From assembly GCA_001898405.1 (NCBI GenBank), contig MKTW01000011.1, positions 595,039 to 659,038 of the forward strand: a DNA stretch of 64,000 bases, given 5' to 3'. The position numbers and the translations under genes were made by a program. The notes under the pieces were generated by a model. The model saw only the letters and a list, made by a program, of their open reading frames with translations, had not been told where the DNA came from and did no database searches. Below are positions 26,792-35,626 of this stretch, in pieces (position 1 is the stretch's first letter; each line of letters starts with the position of its first letter). The stretch is from Sphingobacteriales bacterium 44-61 (GTDB lineage Bacteria; Bacteroidota; Bacteroidia; Chitinophagales; Chitinophagaceae).

Positions 26792-27754
26792 ATGCTTTTA
26801 GCTGCGGGAGCTGTTTCCGAGATCATCAGTTTCATCCAGGTACTTTGCTGGATCATTCTTCCTGTTTTAGCCCTGGCTATCTTGCTGACTGTTTTTTTGC
26901 ATTACCGCAAAAAGAGAAAAAATGAGGCAGAAGCATTGCCTGCAGAAGAATTACTGCCTGTACCAGCAACACTTCTCCAGGGGAAAAAGGCTGCCGATTA
27001 CATTCTTTTCGATCATTCCGGCCTTGTGGATCAATACCACAACAGGCTTTGCCAAAGCCAGGCAAAGTATACAGCATTGCGTCACGATTTCTCCAGGCTG
27101 GAAACAAAATATACCGCTTTAGCACTATACGCATCGAATCATACCTATAACCCTAAAGAAGAAGAAATGGAAAATTCTGCCCTGCAACTAAACCCTGCCA
27201 TACAGGAAGAAATTGATTCGCTGATCAAAAAACATAAAGCTGAAAAGCAGGAATGGAAAGAAAAAAATGAGCAACTGGCACATTCCTACCGCAGCCTGGA
27301 ACAGGAAAACAATCTTTTACAGGCCAAACTGGAACTGGCTACTGCCACAGAAGAGGGAAAAGAATCAATCGTAAATAAATGGGCCGAAGAGAACAGTATC
27401 CTGAAAGATAAACTCGCCGAGCACGATTACCTGAGCGATATAGTGGAAGAAAAAAAATCACAGATCATTTTCCTTCAAAACCAATTGGAGCAAAAGATAG
27501 TGCTTCAGCACGCAGCAGAATATCAAACATCACAATTGCAGGCCGAACTGGCCGGAAAAGAAGAATTGCTGCAACAAAAAGAACAACTGCTGCAAGAAAA
27601 GCATCACGAGATTACTGTCCTTCAGGGACAATTAGCTGCCCAACAGGAAATACTGCATGCCACTGCAAAAAAACTGACTGCCTGCAAGCAACTCACCCAA
27701 CGGTTTTACGAAGAGTTCAGCCGGGAGTCAGCAGGGCTCCTGACTCCCGGCTGA
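26792..27754 (+). CDS. Membrane-anchored coiled-coil protein, unknown function
   Basis: A 320-residue protein I do not recognise. Residues about 10-40 form one long hydrophobic helix (FIQVLCWIILPVLALAILLT) followed by HYRKKRKN, so the body should be cytoplasmic. From about 105 to 300 it is almost purely charged and glutamine-rich coiled coil with heptad-like leucines (for example LLQQKEQLLQEKHHEITVLQ). The C-terminus is short and Cys-containing. The start is ATG 26792. The last 14 codons and the stop lie inside a perfect 19-bp hairpin. The gene precedes thyA by 86 bp. It could be an envelope scaffold or a cell-division accessory, but nothing proves it. Confidence 0.7.
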   Translation: MLLAAGAVSEIISFIQVLCWIILPVLALAILLTVFLHYRKKRKNEAEALPAEELLPVPATLLQGKKAADYILFDHSGLVDQYHNRLCQSQAKYTALRHDFSRLETKYTALALYASNHTYNPKEEEMENSALQLNPAIQEEIDSLIKKHKAEKQEWKEKNEQLAHSYRSLEQENNLLQAKLELATATEEGKESIVNKWAEENSILKDKLAEHDYLSDIVEEKKSQIIFLQNQLEQKIVLQHAAEYQTSQLQAELAGKEELLQQKEQLLQEKHHEITVLQGQLAAQQEILHATAKKLTACKQLTQRFYEEFSRESAGLLTPG

Positions 27755-27758
27755 ACTC
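27713..27758 (+). terminator. Perfect 19-bp hairpin overlapping the coding end
   Basis: Arms 27713-27731 and 27740-27758 pair perfectly (GAGTTCAGCCGGGAGTCAG and its complement) around an 8-base loop. The stop codon 27752-27754 is inside the second arm. No U tract follows, so it may act as an mRNA 3' stabiliser or a weak terminator ahead of thyA. Confidence 0.55.
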
Positions 27759-27840
27759 TCCCGACGTGGAACCGGTTCCCTCCAATCCACATCTTCCCCA
27801 CAGCCCGTTTCAGCACCGTGCTTTTCGCTAACTTGCACTT

Positions 27841-28635
27841 ATGCAACAATATCTCACCCTGCTGCAGCATATCCTTGACAACGGTGCCCATAAAACAGAC
27901 CGTACCGGCACCGGTACCCAAAGCTGTTTTGGCTACCAGATGCGGTTTGATCTCCAGGAAGGCTTTCCATTGGTGACCACCAAGAAAGTACATCTGAAAA
28001 GTATTATTCATGAATTGCTCTGGTTCCTTAAAGGCGAAACCAATATCGGCTATCTGAAAGAACATGGCGTTAGGATCTGGGATGAATGGGCCGATGAAAA
28101 TGGAGAGCTGGGGCCTGTTTATGGAAAGCAATGGCGCAGTTGGGAAGGAAAGGATGGCAAGATCGTGGACCAGGTGACAGACCTGATCAAACAGATCAAA
28201 GCCAACCCCGACAGCCGCCGCCTTATCATCAGCGCATGGAATGTGGCTGATTTGCCGGAAATGGCTTTGATGCCCTGTCATACCCTTTTCCAGTTTTATG
28301 TTGCCAATGGGAAACTGAGCTGTCAATTGTATCAACGTTCTGCTGATGTATTCCTTGGAGTGCCTTTCAATATTGCTTCTTATGCTTTGCTCACGATGAT
28401 GATCGCCCAGGTTTGTGATCTGCAACCGGGAGAGTTTATCCATACTTTTGGTGATGTGCATATTTACAGCAATCATATGGAGCAGGTGCAATTGCAGCTT
28501 ACAAGGGAACCGTTCCCGTTGCCGGTGATGAAACTGAACCCTGCTGTAAAAGATATTTTCGGTTTCAGTTTTGAAGATTTTACCCTGGAAAATTATCAAT
28601 CACATCCTGCCATTAAAGCTCCTGTAGCAGTATAA
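27841..28635 (+). CDS. thyA: Thymidylate synthase
   Basis: A 264-residue cytosolic enzyme, the same length as E. coli ThyA, that methylates dUMP to dTMP using methylene-tetrahydrofolate and releases dihydrofolate. Visible motifs are DRTGTGT near the N-terminus, the catalytic cysteine in [12 protein letters not shown], the [20 protein letters not shown] block and [13 protein letters not shown], which recycles its product, follows after 21 bp, so the two form a functional operon. A possible variant -7 sequence TAACTTGC lies at 27828-27835, just before the ATG; the same octamer occurs before the FKBP gene. Confidence 0.98.
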   Translation: MQQYLTLLQHILDNGAHKTDRTGTGTQSCFGYQMRFDLQEGFPLVTTKKVHLKSIIHELLWFLKGETNIGYLKEHGVRIWDEWADENGELGPVYGKQWRSWEGKDGKIVDQVTDLIKQIKANPDSRRLIISAWNVADLPEMALMPCHTLFQFYVANGKLSCQLYQRSADVFLGVPFNIASYALLTMMIAQVCDLQPGEFIHTFGDVHIYSNHMEQVQLQLTREPFPLPVMKLNPAVKDIFGFSFEDFTLENYQSHPAIKAPVAV

Positions 28636-28656
28636 AGGCAATTCATATTCAGCATC

Positions 28657-29154
28657 ATGATCATTACGCTTGTTGTTGCAGCTTCCAGAAATAATGTGAT
28701 AGGAAAGGATAACCAGTTGCTCTGGCGTCTTCCTAATGATACCCGTTATTTTAAGAACGTGACCTGGGGCATGCCGGTGATTATGGGCCGCAAAACATTT
28801 GAATCGCTTGGCAAGCCGCTTGGAGGCCGCACCAATATTGTGCTGACGCGGAATTCCGGTTGGAAAGCACAAGGAGTTACAACAGTTAAGAACCTTGATG
28901 ATGCGCTCTTCCTGGCCAAGGAAATGGATGTGAAAGAAGTGATGGTGATCGGCGGTGGTGAAATTTACAAGATGGCGATGCCCAAAGCAGGGAGAATACA
29001 TATAACAAGGGTAGAGGCCGACCTGGAAGGGGATGCCTATTTTCCTGAAATAGATCCGCTGTTGTGGAAGCTTGTAAGCAGGGAAGATCATCCGGCTGAT
29101 GAGAAACACCAGTATGCTTATTCATTCCAGGTATGGGAACGCCGCCCTCTTTAA
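28657..29154 (+). CDS. folA: Dihydrofolate reductase
   Basis: A 165-residue NADPH-dependent enzyme reducing dihydrofolate to tetrahydrofolate. The N-terminal strand LVVAASRNNVIGKDNQLLWR holds the Met20-loop region, PNDTRYFKNVTWGMPVIMGR provides the acidic active-site residue, and KTFESLGKPLGGRTNIVL and VMVIGGGEIYKMAMP give the cofactor-binding blocks. It sits 21 bp behind thyA, the source of its substrate. Confidence 0.97.
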   Translation: MIITLVVAASRNNVIGKDNQLLWRLPNDTRYFKNVTWGMPVIMGRKTFESLGKPLGGRTNIVLTRNSGWKAQGVTTVKNLDDALFLAKEMDVKEVMVIGGGEIYKMAMPKAGRIHITRVEADLEGDAYFPEIDPLLWKLVSREDHPADEKHQYAYSFQVWERRPL

Positions 29155-29209
29155 AGTCAAACGGCATCTCTATTCTTCCATAATCAAAAACAGGTTCTTC
29201 CAGGTTTAT

Positions 29210-29217
29210 TACTTTTG
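29210..29217 (+). promoter_or_regulatory. Promoter -7 box (TACTTTTG) of the methyltransferase gene
   Basis: TACTTTTG fits TAnnTTTG and ends 4 bases before a GTG at 29222. This suggests a leaderless or nearly leaderless transcript starting at that GTG. Confidence 0.5.
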
Positions 29218-29221
29218 CCCG

Positions 29222-30019
29222 GTGTTCAGTAAACTACAGCTTCTCTGGAAATATATCCGCTATTACAGCAAGGCATACAATGGTAAAGGACATGGTATGC
29301 ATTCTCCGTTCGTATATGATTTTATCATCAGCGTTTTGAATGATAAAACACATTATGCCGATTATGATCGTGTAGAAACATTGCGCCGCCAATTGCTGGC
29401 AGATAACACCATTCTTGAAGTGAACGACCTGGGCGCGGGTTCGGTTAAGAACAACCGTTCCGGCAGAAGCATTGCCGATATTGCACGTCATGCCGCCAAG
29501 CCTGCTAAGTTTGGGCAACTGCTTTACAGGATGGCGAAATATTACCAGCCGCAGCATATACTTGAGCTGGGTACTTCGCTTGGCATTACCACGCAATACC
29601 TGGCAATGGCCCGGCCTGGTGGCAGCCTGATCACGGTCGAAGGTGCTGCTACTGTTGCCGCTGTGGCGGAAGAAAAAATAAGGGCAGCAGGTATCGGGAA
29701 TGTGCAATTGCTGCAAGGCAATTTTGATGAACGGTTGCCGGAGGTATTGAAAACGCGACCGCGCCCTGATCTGGTTTTTATTGATGGCAATCACCGGGAA
29801 GAGCCGACGGTCCGCTATTTTGAACAACTGGCCGCCGTAGCCCATAACGACACAATCCTGATATTTGACGATATTCACTGGAGCCGGGAAATGGAACAGG
29901 CCTGGGCTCATATTAAAGCACATCATGCAGTCCGTTGCACGATCGATCTGTTCTTTATCGGCATCGTACTGTTCCGCCAGGAATTCCGCGAAAAACAGGA
30001 TTTTGCTATCCGGTTTTAG
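29222..30019 (+). CDS. SAM-dependent methyltransferase (O-methyltransferase-like)
   Basis: A class I methyltransferase of about 265 residues. The SAM site is seen in ILELGTSLGITTQYLAMA with the acidic residue in SLITVEGA, followed by LVFIDGNHREEPTVRYFEQL and ILIFDDIHWSREMEQAWA. This DxxH pattern is like class-specific O-methyltransferases of the catechol type. The N-terminal part (YIRYYSKAYNGKGHGMHSPF) recurs in Bacteroidota homologues of unknown substrate. The frame is open back to 29099 inside folA, but the -7 box at 29210-29217 points to the GTG at 29222 as the start. The substrate is unknown. Confidence 0.82.
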   Translation: MFSKLQLLWKYIRYYSKAYNGKGHGMHSPFVYDFIISVLNDKTHYADYDRVETLRRQLLADNTILEVNDLGAGSVKNNRSGRSIADIARHAAKPAKFGQLLYRMAKYYQPQHILELGTSLGITTQYLAMARPGGSLITVEGAATVAAVAEEKIRAAGIGNVQLLQGNFDERLPEVLKTRPRPDLVFIDGNHREEPTVRYFEQLAAVAHNDTILIFDDIHWSREMEQAWAHIKAHHAVRCTIDLFFIGIVLFRQEFREKQDFAIRF

Positions 30020-30114
30020 ATCAGTTCGTAGAATTACTTAACACGCTGTCAAATTTTTAATATCTTCGGGCTGTGTGGTAATTCAATTCTCCCAATATAA
30101 ACTGAACCACTTTC

Positions 30115-31227
30115 ATGATCATCGGATTGATTAAAGAACCCGCCCATGAAACGCGCGTGTCCCTCCTGCCGGAGGCTGTTGCTACTCTCACAAAAAAAGG
30201 AATTACGGTACTGGTAGAAGAAAATGCAGGCGAAAAAGCATATTGCAGCAATGCTGATTATGAAAAAGCCGGTGCATCGGTCAAAAGCCGTGTCGATGTT
30301 ATTACCGGTTCGCAGGTATTGCTGACGATCAATACACCCGAAGCTGCCATTGCTTTTCCCGGAAGCCAGGTGCTGATCGGCGTATACCAGCCGCTGTATA
30401 ATCCTGTTTTGATGAAAGAATGGGCGGCTGAAAAACTTACAGTATTCTCCCTCGATATGCTTCCCCGTACAACGCGTGCGCAGGCAATGGACGTATTAAG
30501 CTCACAGGCTAATATTGCCGGCTATAAGGCAGTATTGCTTGCCGCAAATACCTATGGCCGTTATTTCCCCATGTTCATGACTGCAGCAGGAAGTATTGCT
30601 CCTGCCAAAGTATTGATACTTGGTGCAGGGGTGGCAGGATTGCAGGCTATTGCTACGGCAAAAAGGCTGGGTGCCGTAGTGGAAGTATTTGATACACGCC
30701 CTGCTGTCAAGGAAGAAGTGATGAGCCTCGGTGCAAAATTCGTGGAAGTGGAAGGCGCCGCTGATGCCAGCAAAGCAGGAGGCTATGCAGTGGAGCAAAC
30801 AGAAGAGTATAAACAAAAGCAACAGCAACGCATTGCTGAAAGTATTGCCAAAGCAGATATCGTGATCACTACCGCGCAGATCCCCGGCAAGAAAGCGCCA
30901 TTGCTGATAACTGAAGATATGCTGCGCTCTATGCGCAACGGTTCTGTTATCATTGACCTGGCTGCTGCTACCGGCGGCAATACGCCTTTTACAAAGAATA
31001 ATGAAACGGTCAACTATAATGGGGTGGCGATAGTAGGTAATTCCGTTCTGCCCTCCACTATGCCTTCTGATGCAAGCAAATTATATGGCAAGAATGTGCT
31101 GAACTTCCTTCAACTGATCACGACCAAAGAAGGGCAGTTGAATCTTAACTGGGAAGATGACCTGGTGAAAGGAGCCTGTATTGTTCATGACGGAGCAGTG
31201 GTAAATGAGCGGGTGAAAAGCCTGTAG
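30115..31227 (+). CDS. pntA: NAD(P) transhydrogenase subunit alpha part 1
   Basis: The 370-residue NAD(H)-binding domain I of the proton-translocating transhydrogenase. It belongs to the alanine-dehydrogenase/PNT fold, with IGLIKEPAHETRVSLLPEAV at the N-terminus, the Rossmann glycine motif GAGVAGLQAIATAKRLGA and the mobile-loop region before IVITTAQIPGKKAPLLITED. In E. coli this domain is fused to a membrane part. Here, as in Rhodospirillum and many Bacteroidota, it is separate and the membrane part follows 47 bp later. A near-consensus -7 sequence TATCTTCG is at 30061-30068. Together with PntAB and PntB it makes NADPH from NADH using the proton gradient. Confidence 0.96.
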   Translation: MIIGLIKEPAHETRVSLLPEAVATLTKKGITVLVEENAGEKAYCSNADYEKAGASVKSRVDVITGSQVLLTINTPEAAIAFPGSQVLIGVYQPLYNPVLMKEWAAEKLTVFSLDMLPRTTRAQAMDVLSSQANIAGYKAVLLAANTYGRYFPMFMTAAGSIAPAKVLILGAGVAGLQAIATAKRLGAVVEVFDTRPAVKEEVMSLGAKFVEVEGAADASKAGGYAVEQTEEYKQKQQQRIAESIAKADIVITTAQIPGKKAPLLITEDMLRSMRNGSVIIDLAAATGGNTPFTKNNETVNYNGVAIVGNSVLPSTMPSDASKLYGKNVLNFLQLITTKEGQLNLNWEDDLVKGACIVHDGAVVNERVKSL

Positions 31228-31274
31228 TTGATTTGCTGTCCTAAACAACACAATTATTTTGAAACAATCACAGT

Positions 31275-31586
31275 ATGAATAATTTTCTTTCCTGGATACA
31301 CGATAATCAGCAGATCATCTATATCGTGATCCTGATGATCTTCGTCGGCATTGAAGTGATCGGCCGTGTGCCCAGTGTGCTGCACACCCCATTGATGAGC
31401 GGCGCCAATGCCATTCATGGTGTGGTGATCATCGGAGCGATCATTGTAATGGGCAAAGCCGAATCAGATAATTACCTGGCATTGATACTTGGTTTCCTGG
31501 CTGTGGTATTGGGTACTCTGAATGTAGTAGGAGGTTTTGTGGTAACGGACAGGATGCTGGAAATGTTCAAAAAGAAAAAGAAGTAA
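31275..31586 (+). CDS. NAD(P) transhydrogenase subunit alpha part 2 (membrane)
   Basis: A 103-residue membrane protein with about three to four helices, matching PntAB, the C-terminal membrane part of the alpha subunit. The block IEVIGRVPSVLHTPLMSGAN then AIHGVVIIGAI is characteristic of this family. It helps form the proton channel with PntB, which starts only 3 bp after this stop codon. Size and context make the call secure. Confidence 0.95.
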   Translation: MNNFLSWIHDNQQIIYIVILMIFVGIEVIGRVPSVLHTPLMSGANAIHGVVIIGAIIVMGKAESDNYLALILGFLAVVLGTLNVVGGFVVTDRMLEMFKKKKK

Positions 31587-31589
31587 TTT

Positions 31590-33047
31590 ATGGAGCTTAA
31601 CATACTTACACTTTGTTACCTGATCGGTTCGGTTACCTTTATCATTGGTTTGAAAATGCTATCGAACCCTGCTACTGCACGGAAGGGAAACCTTGTTGCA
31701 GCAGGAGGTATGAGCATTGCTATCCTGGGCACTATCTTCCTGTATGAAGAAGACGGGCAGAAACTGGGCAACTATGGATGGATATTCGGTGGTATCGCCA
31801 TAGGAACGCTTATTGGTTTTCTGGCAGCCAAGAAAGTGAAGATGACGGCCATGCCGGAAATGGTGAGCCTGTTCAATGGTATGGGTGGTGCCTGTGCTGC
31901 ATTGATTTCTATTGTAGAGTTTGACCACCTGATGGAACGCCCGCCTTTTGCTGAAGGATTTACGGCATTCCCTCCTTTGAGTTTTTTGATAGAAGAACCT
32001 GCTGTTCCTTATGGTAAAATATTGATCATCCTGCTGGGGCTGATCATCGGTTCTGTTTCCTTTGCCGGAAGTATGGTCGCCTGGGGTAAACTGAATGGAA
32101 GAGTAAAAGACTTTTCTTTTAAAGGGCAGCATATTTTCAATATTGTATTGTTGCTGGCAATCCTTGGACTCGCAGCTTATCTTATTACGAATATCACTAC
32201 CACCAATCACGTTTTGTTTTATGTGATATTCGCGCTTTCCCTGCTGTATGGAGTATTCTTTGTATTCCCGATCGGAGGAGCGGATATGCCGGTGGTTATT
32301 TCTTTGTTGAACTCATTCACCGGTGTGGCTGCTGCCTGCGGAGGATTTCTGTATGATAATAAAGTGATGTTGACGGGTGGTATCCTTGTTGGTGCTGCGG
32401 GTACATTGCTGACTATATTGATGTGTAAAGCCATGAACCGTTCTCTTCTGAATGTATTGATCGGTTCATTTGGCGGAAATCATGTCAAAGCCGCTACTGC
32501 CGGCAAACAGCAAGGCACTTACAAAGAAATATCACTTAGCGACACGGCGGTGGTCATGAGCTACGCAAATAAAGTAATGATCGTGCCGGGTTATGGATTG
32601 GCTGTTGCCCAGGCGCAGCATGCCTGTCATGAACTGGAAAAATTGTTGGAGTCAAAAGGTGTGGAAGTGAAATATGCGATCCATCCTGTTGCAGGGCGTA
32701 TGCCTGGTCACATGAACGTATTGCTGGCTGAAGCAGATGTGCCTTATGATAAGCTGCTGGAAATGGAGCAGGCCAATGAAGAGTTCGCTACCACAGATGT
32801 AGTGCTGGTGCTTGGTGCCAATGATGTGGTGAATCCTGCTGCTAAAACAGACCCCTCTTCACCCATTTATGGTATGCCGATACTGGATGTTGAACTGGCA
32901 AAGAATTGCATTGTAAATAAACGGAGCATGAAACCGGGTTATGCAGGCATCGAGAACGACCTGTTCTTTCAACCCAAAACATCCATGCTGTTTGGTGATG
33001 CCAAAAAGGTATTGCAGGACCTGATAGGAGAGATTAAGAATTTATAG
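31590..33047 (+). CDS. pntB: NAD(P) transhydrogenase subunit beta
   Basis: A 485-residue subunit with a membrane part (about nine helices, residues 1-290) and the NADP(H)-binding domain III at the C-terminus. The latter shows VMIVPGYGLAVAQAQHACHE, KYAIHPVAGRMPGHMNVLLA, TDVVLVLGANDVVNPAAKTD and the closing NKRSMKPGYAGIENDLFF, all typical. The membrane part includes PEMVSLFNGMGGACAALIS. It spans the inner membrane and couples proton entry to hydride transfer from NADH to NADP+. It is the third gene of the pnt operon, and an RsmF-type gene follows 14 bp after. Confidence 0.97.
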   Translation: MELNILTLCYLIGSVTFIIGLKMLSNPATARKGNLVAAGGMSIAILGTIFLYEEDGQKLGNYGWIFGGIAIGTLIGFLAAKKVKMTAMPEMVSLFNGMGGACAALISIVEFDHLMERPPFAEGFTAFPPLSFLIEEPAVPYGKILIILLGLIIGSVSFAGSMVAWGKLNGRVKDFSFKGQHIFNIVLLLAILGLAAYLITNITTTNHVLFYVIFALSLLYGVFFVFPIGGADMPVVISLLNSFTGVAAACGGFLYDNKVMLTGGILVGAAGTLLTILMCKAMNRSLLNVLIGSFGGNHVKAATAGKQQGTYKEISLSDTAVVMSYANKVMIVPGYGLAVAQAQHACHELEKLLESKGVEVKYAIHPVAGRMPGHMNVLLAEADVPYDKLLEMEQANEEFATTDVVLVLGANDVVNPAAKTDPSSPIYGMPILDVELAKNCIVNKRSMKPGYAGIENDLFFQPKTSMLFGDAKKVLQDLIGEIKNL

Positions 33048-33050
33048 TCT

Positions 33051-33058
33051 TAGTTTTG
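33051..33058 (+). promoter_or_regulatory. Possible internal -7 box (TAGTTTTG) before the RsmF-type gene
   Basis: TAGTTTTG fits TAnnTTTG, lies 4 bases after the pntB stop and 3 bases before a GTG at 33062. It could give the methyltransferase its own leaderless transcript. In this short gap it may also be chance. Confidence 0.35.
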
Positions 33059-33061
33059 CCT

Positions 33062-34441
33062 GTGCAAATCCCTGATCCTTTACTTGATTCCCTGGAAGGC
33101 ATCAAAGGCTACAACAGACCGGCTTTTGAAGAAATACATGCTTCGGGCAGGCAGATTACTTCCATAAGGTTGAATCCTGCCAAGCCATTGACGCAGTTCC
33201 CTCATGCATATATGTCTTCGTTAAGATCCACGGCCATTCCCTGGACCCGTTATGGTCATTATTTATCAGAACGTCCTTCTTTTACCTTCGATCCGCTTTT
33301 TCATGCAGGTTGTTATTATGTGCAGGAGGCCAGCAGTATGTTTCTTGAGCAGGCTATTGTGCAAACGACCGACCTTGCCAGGCCTTTGCGTGTGCTGGAC
33401 CTTTGCGCTGCTCCCGGGGGAAAATCCACTCATCTGCAATCCCTTCTTTCAAAAAGCAGTTTGCTGGTAAGCAATGAAGTGATAAGAACACGTGTGAATA
33501 TTCTTAAAGACAATATCATCAAATGGGGTAGCAGCAACGTGGTAGTGACACATAATGACCCACGTGATTTTGCGAAGCTGGAAGATTATTTCGACATCAT
33601 TGTTGTGGATGCGCCTTGCAGCGGCAGCGGCTTATTCCGCCGTGAGCCGGAGGCAATGGAAGAATGGAGCCTGGATAATGTAGCGCTTTGCAGCCAGCGC
33701 CAGCAGAGAATACTGGCAGATGCCTGGCCGGCCTTGAAAAACGGCGGATTGCTGGTGTATTCCACCTGCTCTTATTCAAAAGAAGAAGATGAAGCCATTG
33801 CCGATTGGGTGATGAACTCGCTCAGTGCAGATACACAGCAATTGAAAGTTGAACAGGAATGGAATGTTGTGGAAGTGCAGGGCGATAGCGGGGCTTATGG
33901 CTATCGATTCTGGCCCGATAAACTGGCAGGGGAAGGTTTTTTTATCGCTTGTTTCCGTAAGACAGATGGAGGCGATGCACCAACGTTGAAAAGCAAATCC
34001 AGATCAACGCCTGTCAATAAAAAAGATATTCCCTTATTGCAGAAATGGCTCTCAAGCGATGATCGTTATTTTCTTCAACGTGAGCAAACCGTGTATGCCT
34101 GGCCGCAGGAACTGGAACAGGATTATAACTGGTTGTTAAATAATCTGCGTGTTATTTACTCAGGAACGATTCTTGGGGAATTGATGCGGGATAAACTGGT
34201 ACCGGACCATGCACTGGCTATGTCGGGCATTTTGAGTGGAACGGTTGAAAGAACACCGCTCAATTATGATGAAGCTGTCGCGTATCTCCAGCGTAAAGAT
34301 CTTAAACAGGGAACAGCCAGCAAGGGTTGGCAACTCGTAGTGTTTGATGAGCATCCTCTTGGCTGGATCAATGCTCTGCCTAACAGGATCAACAATTATT
34401 ACCCGAAGGAACTCCGGATATTAAAGGAAAAGCCTGAATAG
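33062..34441 (+). CDS. RsmF/RsmB-type rRNA cytosine-C5 methyltransferase (NOL1/NOP2/Sun family)
   Basis: About 459 residues. The SAM site LDLCAAPGGKSTHLQSLLS, motif IV DAPCSGSGLFRREPEA and motif VI VYSTCSYSKEEDEAI supply the two cysteines of m5C RNA methyltransferases: the motif VI Cys attacks C6 and the motif IV Cys helps release the product. The long C-terminal part, with the end region LKQGTASKGWQLVVFDEHPL then GWINALPNRINNYYPKELR, matches RsmF-type proteins that have an extra domain; E. coli RsmF acts on 16S C1407. The start is GTG 33062 or TTG 33056. It follows pntB closely. Confidence 0.9.
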   Translation: MQIPDPLLDSLEGIKGYNRPAFEEIHASGRQITSIRLNPAKPLTQFPHAYMSSLRSTAIPWTRYGHYLSERPSFTFDPLFHAGCYYVQEASSMFLEQAIVQTTDLARPLRVLDLCAAPGGKSTHLQSLLSKSSLLVSNEVIRTRVNILKDNIIKWGSSNVVVTHNDPRDFAKLEDYFDIIVVDAPCSGSGLFRREPEAMEEWSLDNVALCSQRQQRILADAWPALKNGGLLVYSTCSYSKEEDEAIADWVMNSLSADTQQLKVEQEWNVVEVQGDSGAYGYRFWPDKLAGEGFFIACFRKTDGGDAPTLKSKSRSTPVNKKDIPLLQKWLSSDDRYFLQREQTVYAWPQELEQDYNWLLNNLRVIYSGTILGELMRDKLVPDHALAMSGILSGTVERTPLNYDEAVAYLQRKDLKQGTASKGWQLVVFDEHPLGWINALPNRINNYYPKELRILKEKPE

Positions 34442-34522
34442 AAAACAGGGGAATTTGTAAAGTAGTTATACGGTATATTTACCAATTAAAAACCACATCT
34501 TTGTGACCCAAATCTGGTCATT

Positions 34523-35491
34523 ATGAAAAAGACCTTTTTAATTATTTTCCTGCTTGCTGCTGTCACTATTTCCCAGGCTCAAAGTGAAGGATTGGCGGTT
34601 AAACATGGCGATAAAGGATTATACCTTGAACATACCGTAGCATCGGGCCAGGGCCTTTATGCTGTTGGACGTTTGTATAATGTGAACCCGAAACATATTG
34701 CGGCTTTTAATAAAATGGATATGAATAAGGGCCTTGAAATAGGCCAGATGGTCCGCATACCGCTTACTGATACCAATTTCACTCAAAAGAATAATAAAGG
34801 CGTTCCGGTTTATTACACCGTTGGCCAAAGCGAGGGGCTGCTGAAAGTGAGTACGGTGAACAATAAAGTGACCATGCAAAAACTCCGCGACTGGAATGGG
34901 CTTAAAGGCGATGCTTTGCAGGTGGGCCAAAAGCTGATCGTCGGTTATCTTGTTTCAAAAGAAATGCAAACCCTTGCAGCAAATACGCCCAAAACAGCAC
35001 CTGCCAGGGAAGAAGTTAAAAGAGCAGAGCCGGTGGAAGAACAGCCTGCAGTAAAAACACAAGCTGTTACTGCTGCACAACCAGATCCTCCACCCACTAC
35101 TCCAAAAGAAGAGCCGAAAAAGACAGAGCCTGTTATCACCCGGCAGGAAAGCGCCCCGGTAACCAAAGAGCAGGGGTATTTCAGAAGTTTTTATGAGCAG
35201 CAGATCAAACAAAATCCTGTTTCAAAAAATACGACGGTAACCGCCAGCATTTTCAAAACATCCAGCGGATGGGAAGATGCAAAGTATTATTTGCTGATAG
35301 ATGGGGTTACTACAGGCACGATTGTTCAGTTGACCAATCCTGATAACAATAAAGCCATTTACGCAAAAGTGCTGGGAGAGATGAATGGCATCCGTCAAAA
35401 CCAGGGACTGGGTATCCGCATCAGCAATGCAGGCGCTGCTGCCCTGGGTGTAAATGATATGGAGAAATTCATTTTGAAGATCGCGTACTAG
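34523..35491 (+). CDS. LysM-domain envelope protein with C-terminal RlpA-like barrel
   Basis: A 322-residue exported protein with signal peptide MKKTFLIIFLLAAVTISQAQ. Two LysM-like repeats follow (about 36-82, HTVASGQGLYAVGRLYNVNP, and 95-145, YYTVGQSEGLLKVSTVNNKV), which bind peptidoglycan glycan. A Pro/Glu/Thr-rich linker (about 155-215) leads to a C-terminal domain of some 100 residues (TVTASIFKTSSGWEDAKYYL ... GIRISNAGAAALG) that resembles a double-psi beta barrel of the RlpA type but lacks an obvious catalytic Asp-His pattern. I infer a structural or wall-binding role in the periplasm. A weak -7 box CATCTTTG is at 34496-34503. Confidence 0.8.
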   Translation: MKKTFLIIFLLAAVTISQAQSEGLAVKHGDKGLYLEHTVASGQGLYAVGRLYNVNPKHIAAFNKMDMNKGLEIGQMVRIPLTDTNFTQKNNKGVPVYYTVGQSEGLLKVSTVNNKVTMQKLRDWNGLKGDALQVGQKLIVGYLVSKEMQTLAANTPKTAPAREEVKRAEPVEEQPAVKTQAVTAAQPDPPPTTPKEEPKKTEPVITRQESAPVTKEQGYFRSFYEQQIKQNPVSKNTTVTASIFKTSSGWEDAKYYLLIDGVTTGTIVQLTNPDNNKAIYAKVLGEMNGIRQNQGLGIRISNAGAAALGVNDMEKFILKIAY

Positions 35492-35521
35492 AAGTTTCTC
35501 ACGAAAAGTGTTTGTATCATT

Positions 35522-35585
35522 TTCTTTGTGTTCTTTGTGTCTCTGTGGGAATTATCTCCCACAGAGACACAAAGAACACAAAGAA
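35522..35585. repeat. Dispersed hairpin repeat, copy B (29-bp arms)
   Basis: Arms 35522-35550 and 35557-35585 are perfectly complementary around a 6-base loop. The right arm reads as CACAGAGA, CACAAAGAA and CACAAAGAA. It sits between the convergent LysM and fmt genes, so it may terminate both. It has the same orientation and three-unit plan as copy A, with different unit sequences. Confidence 0.85.
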
Positions 35586-35626
35586 GGATTTAAAGCCTTT
35601 TATTATAAGAGAAATAGTAGCGGAAA

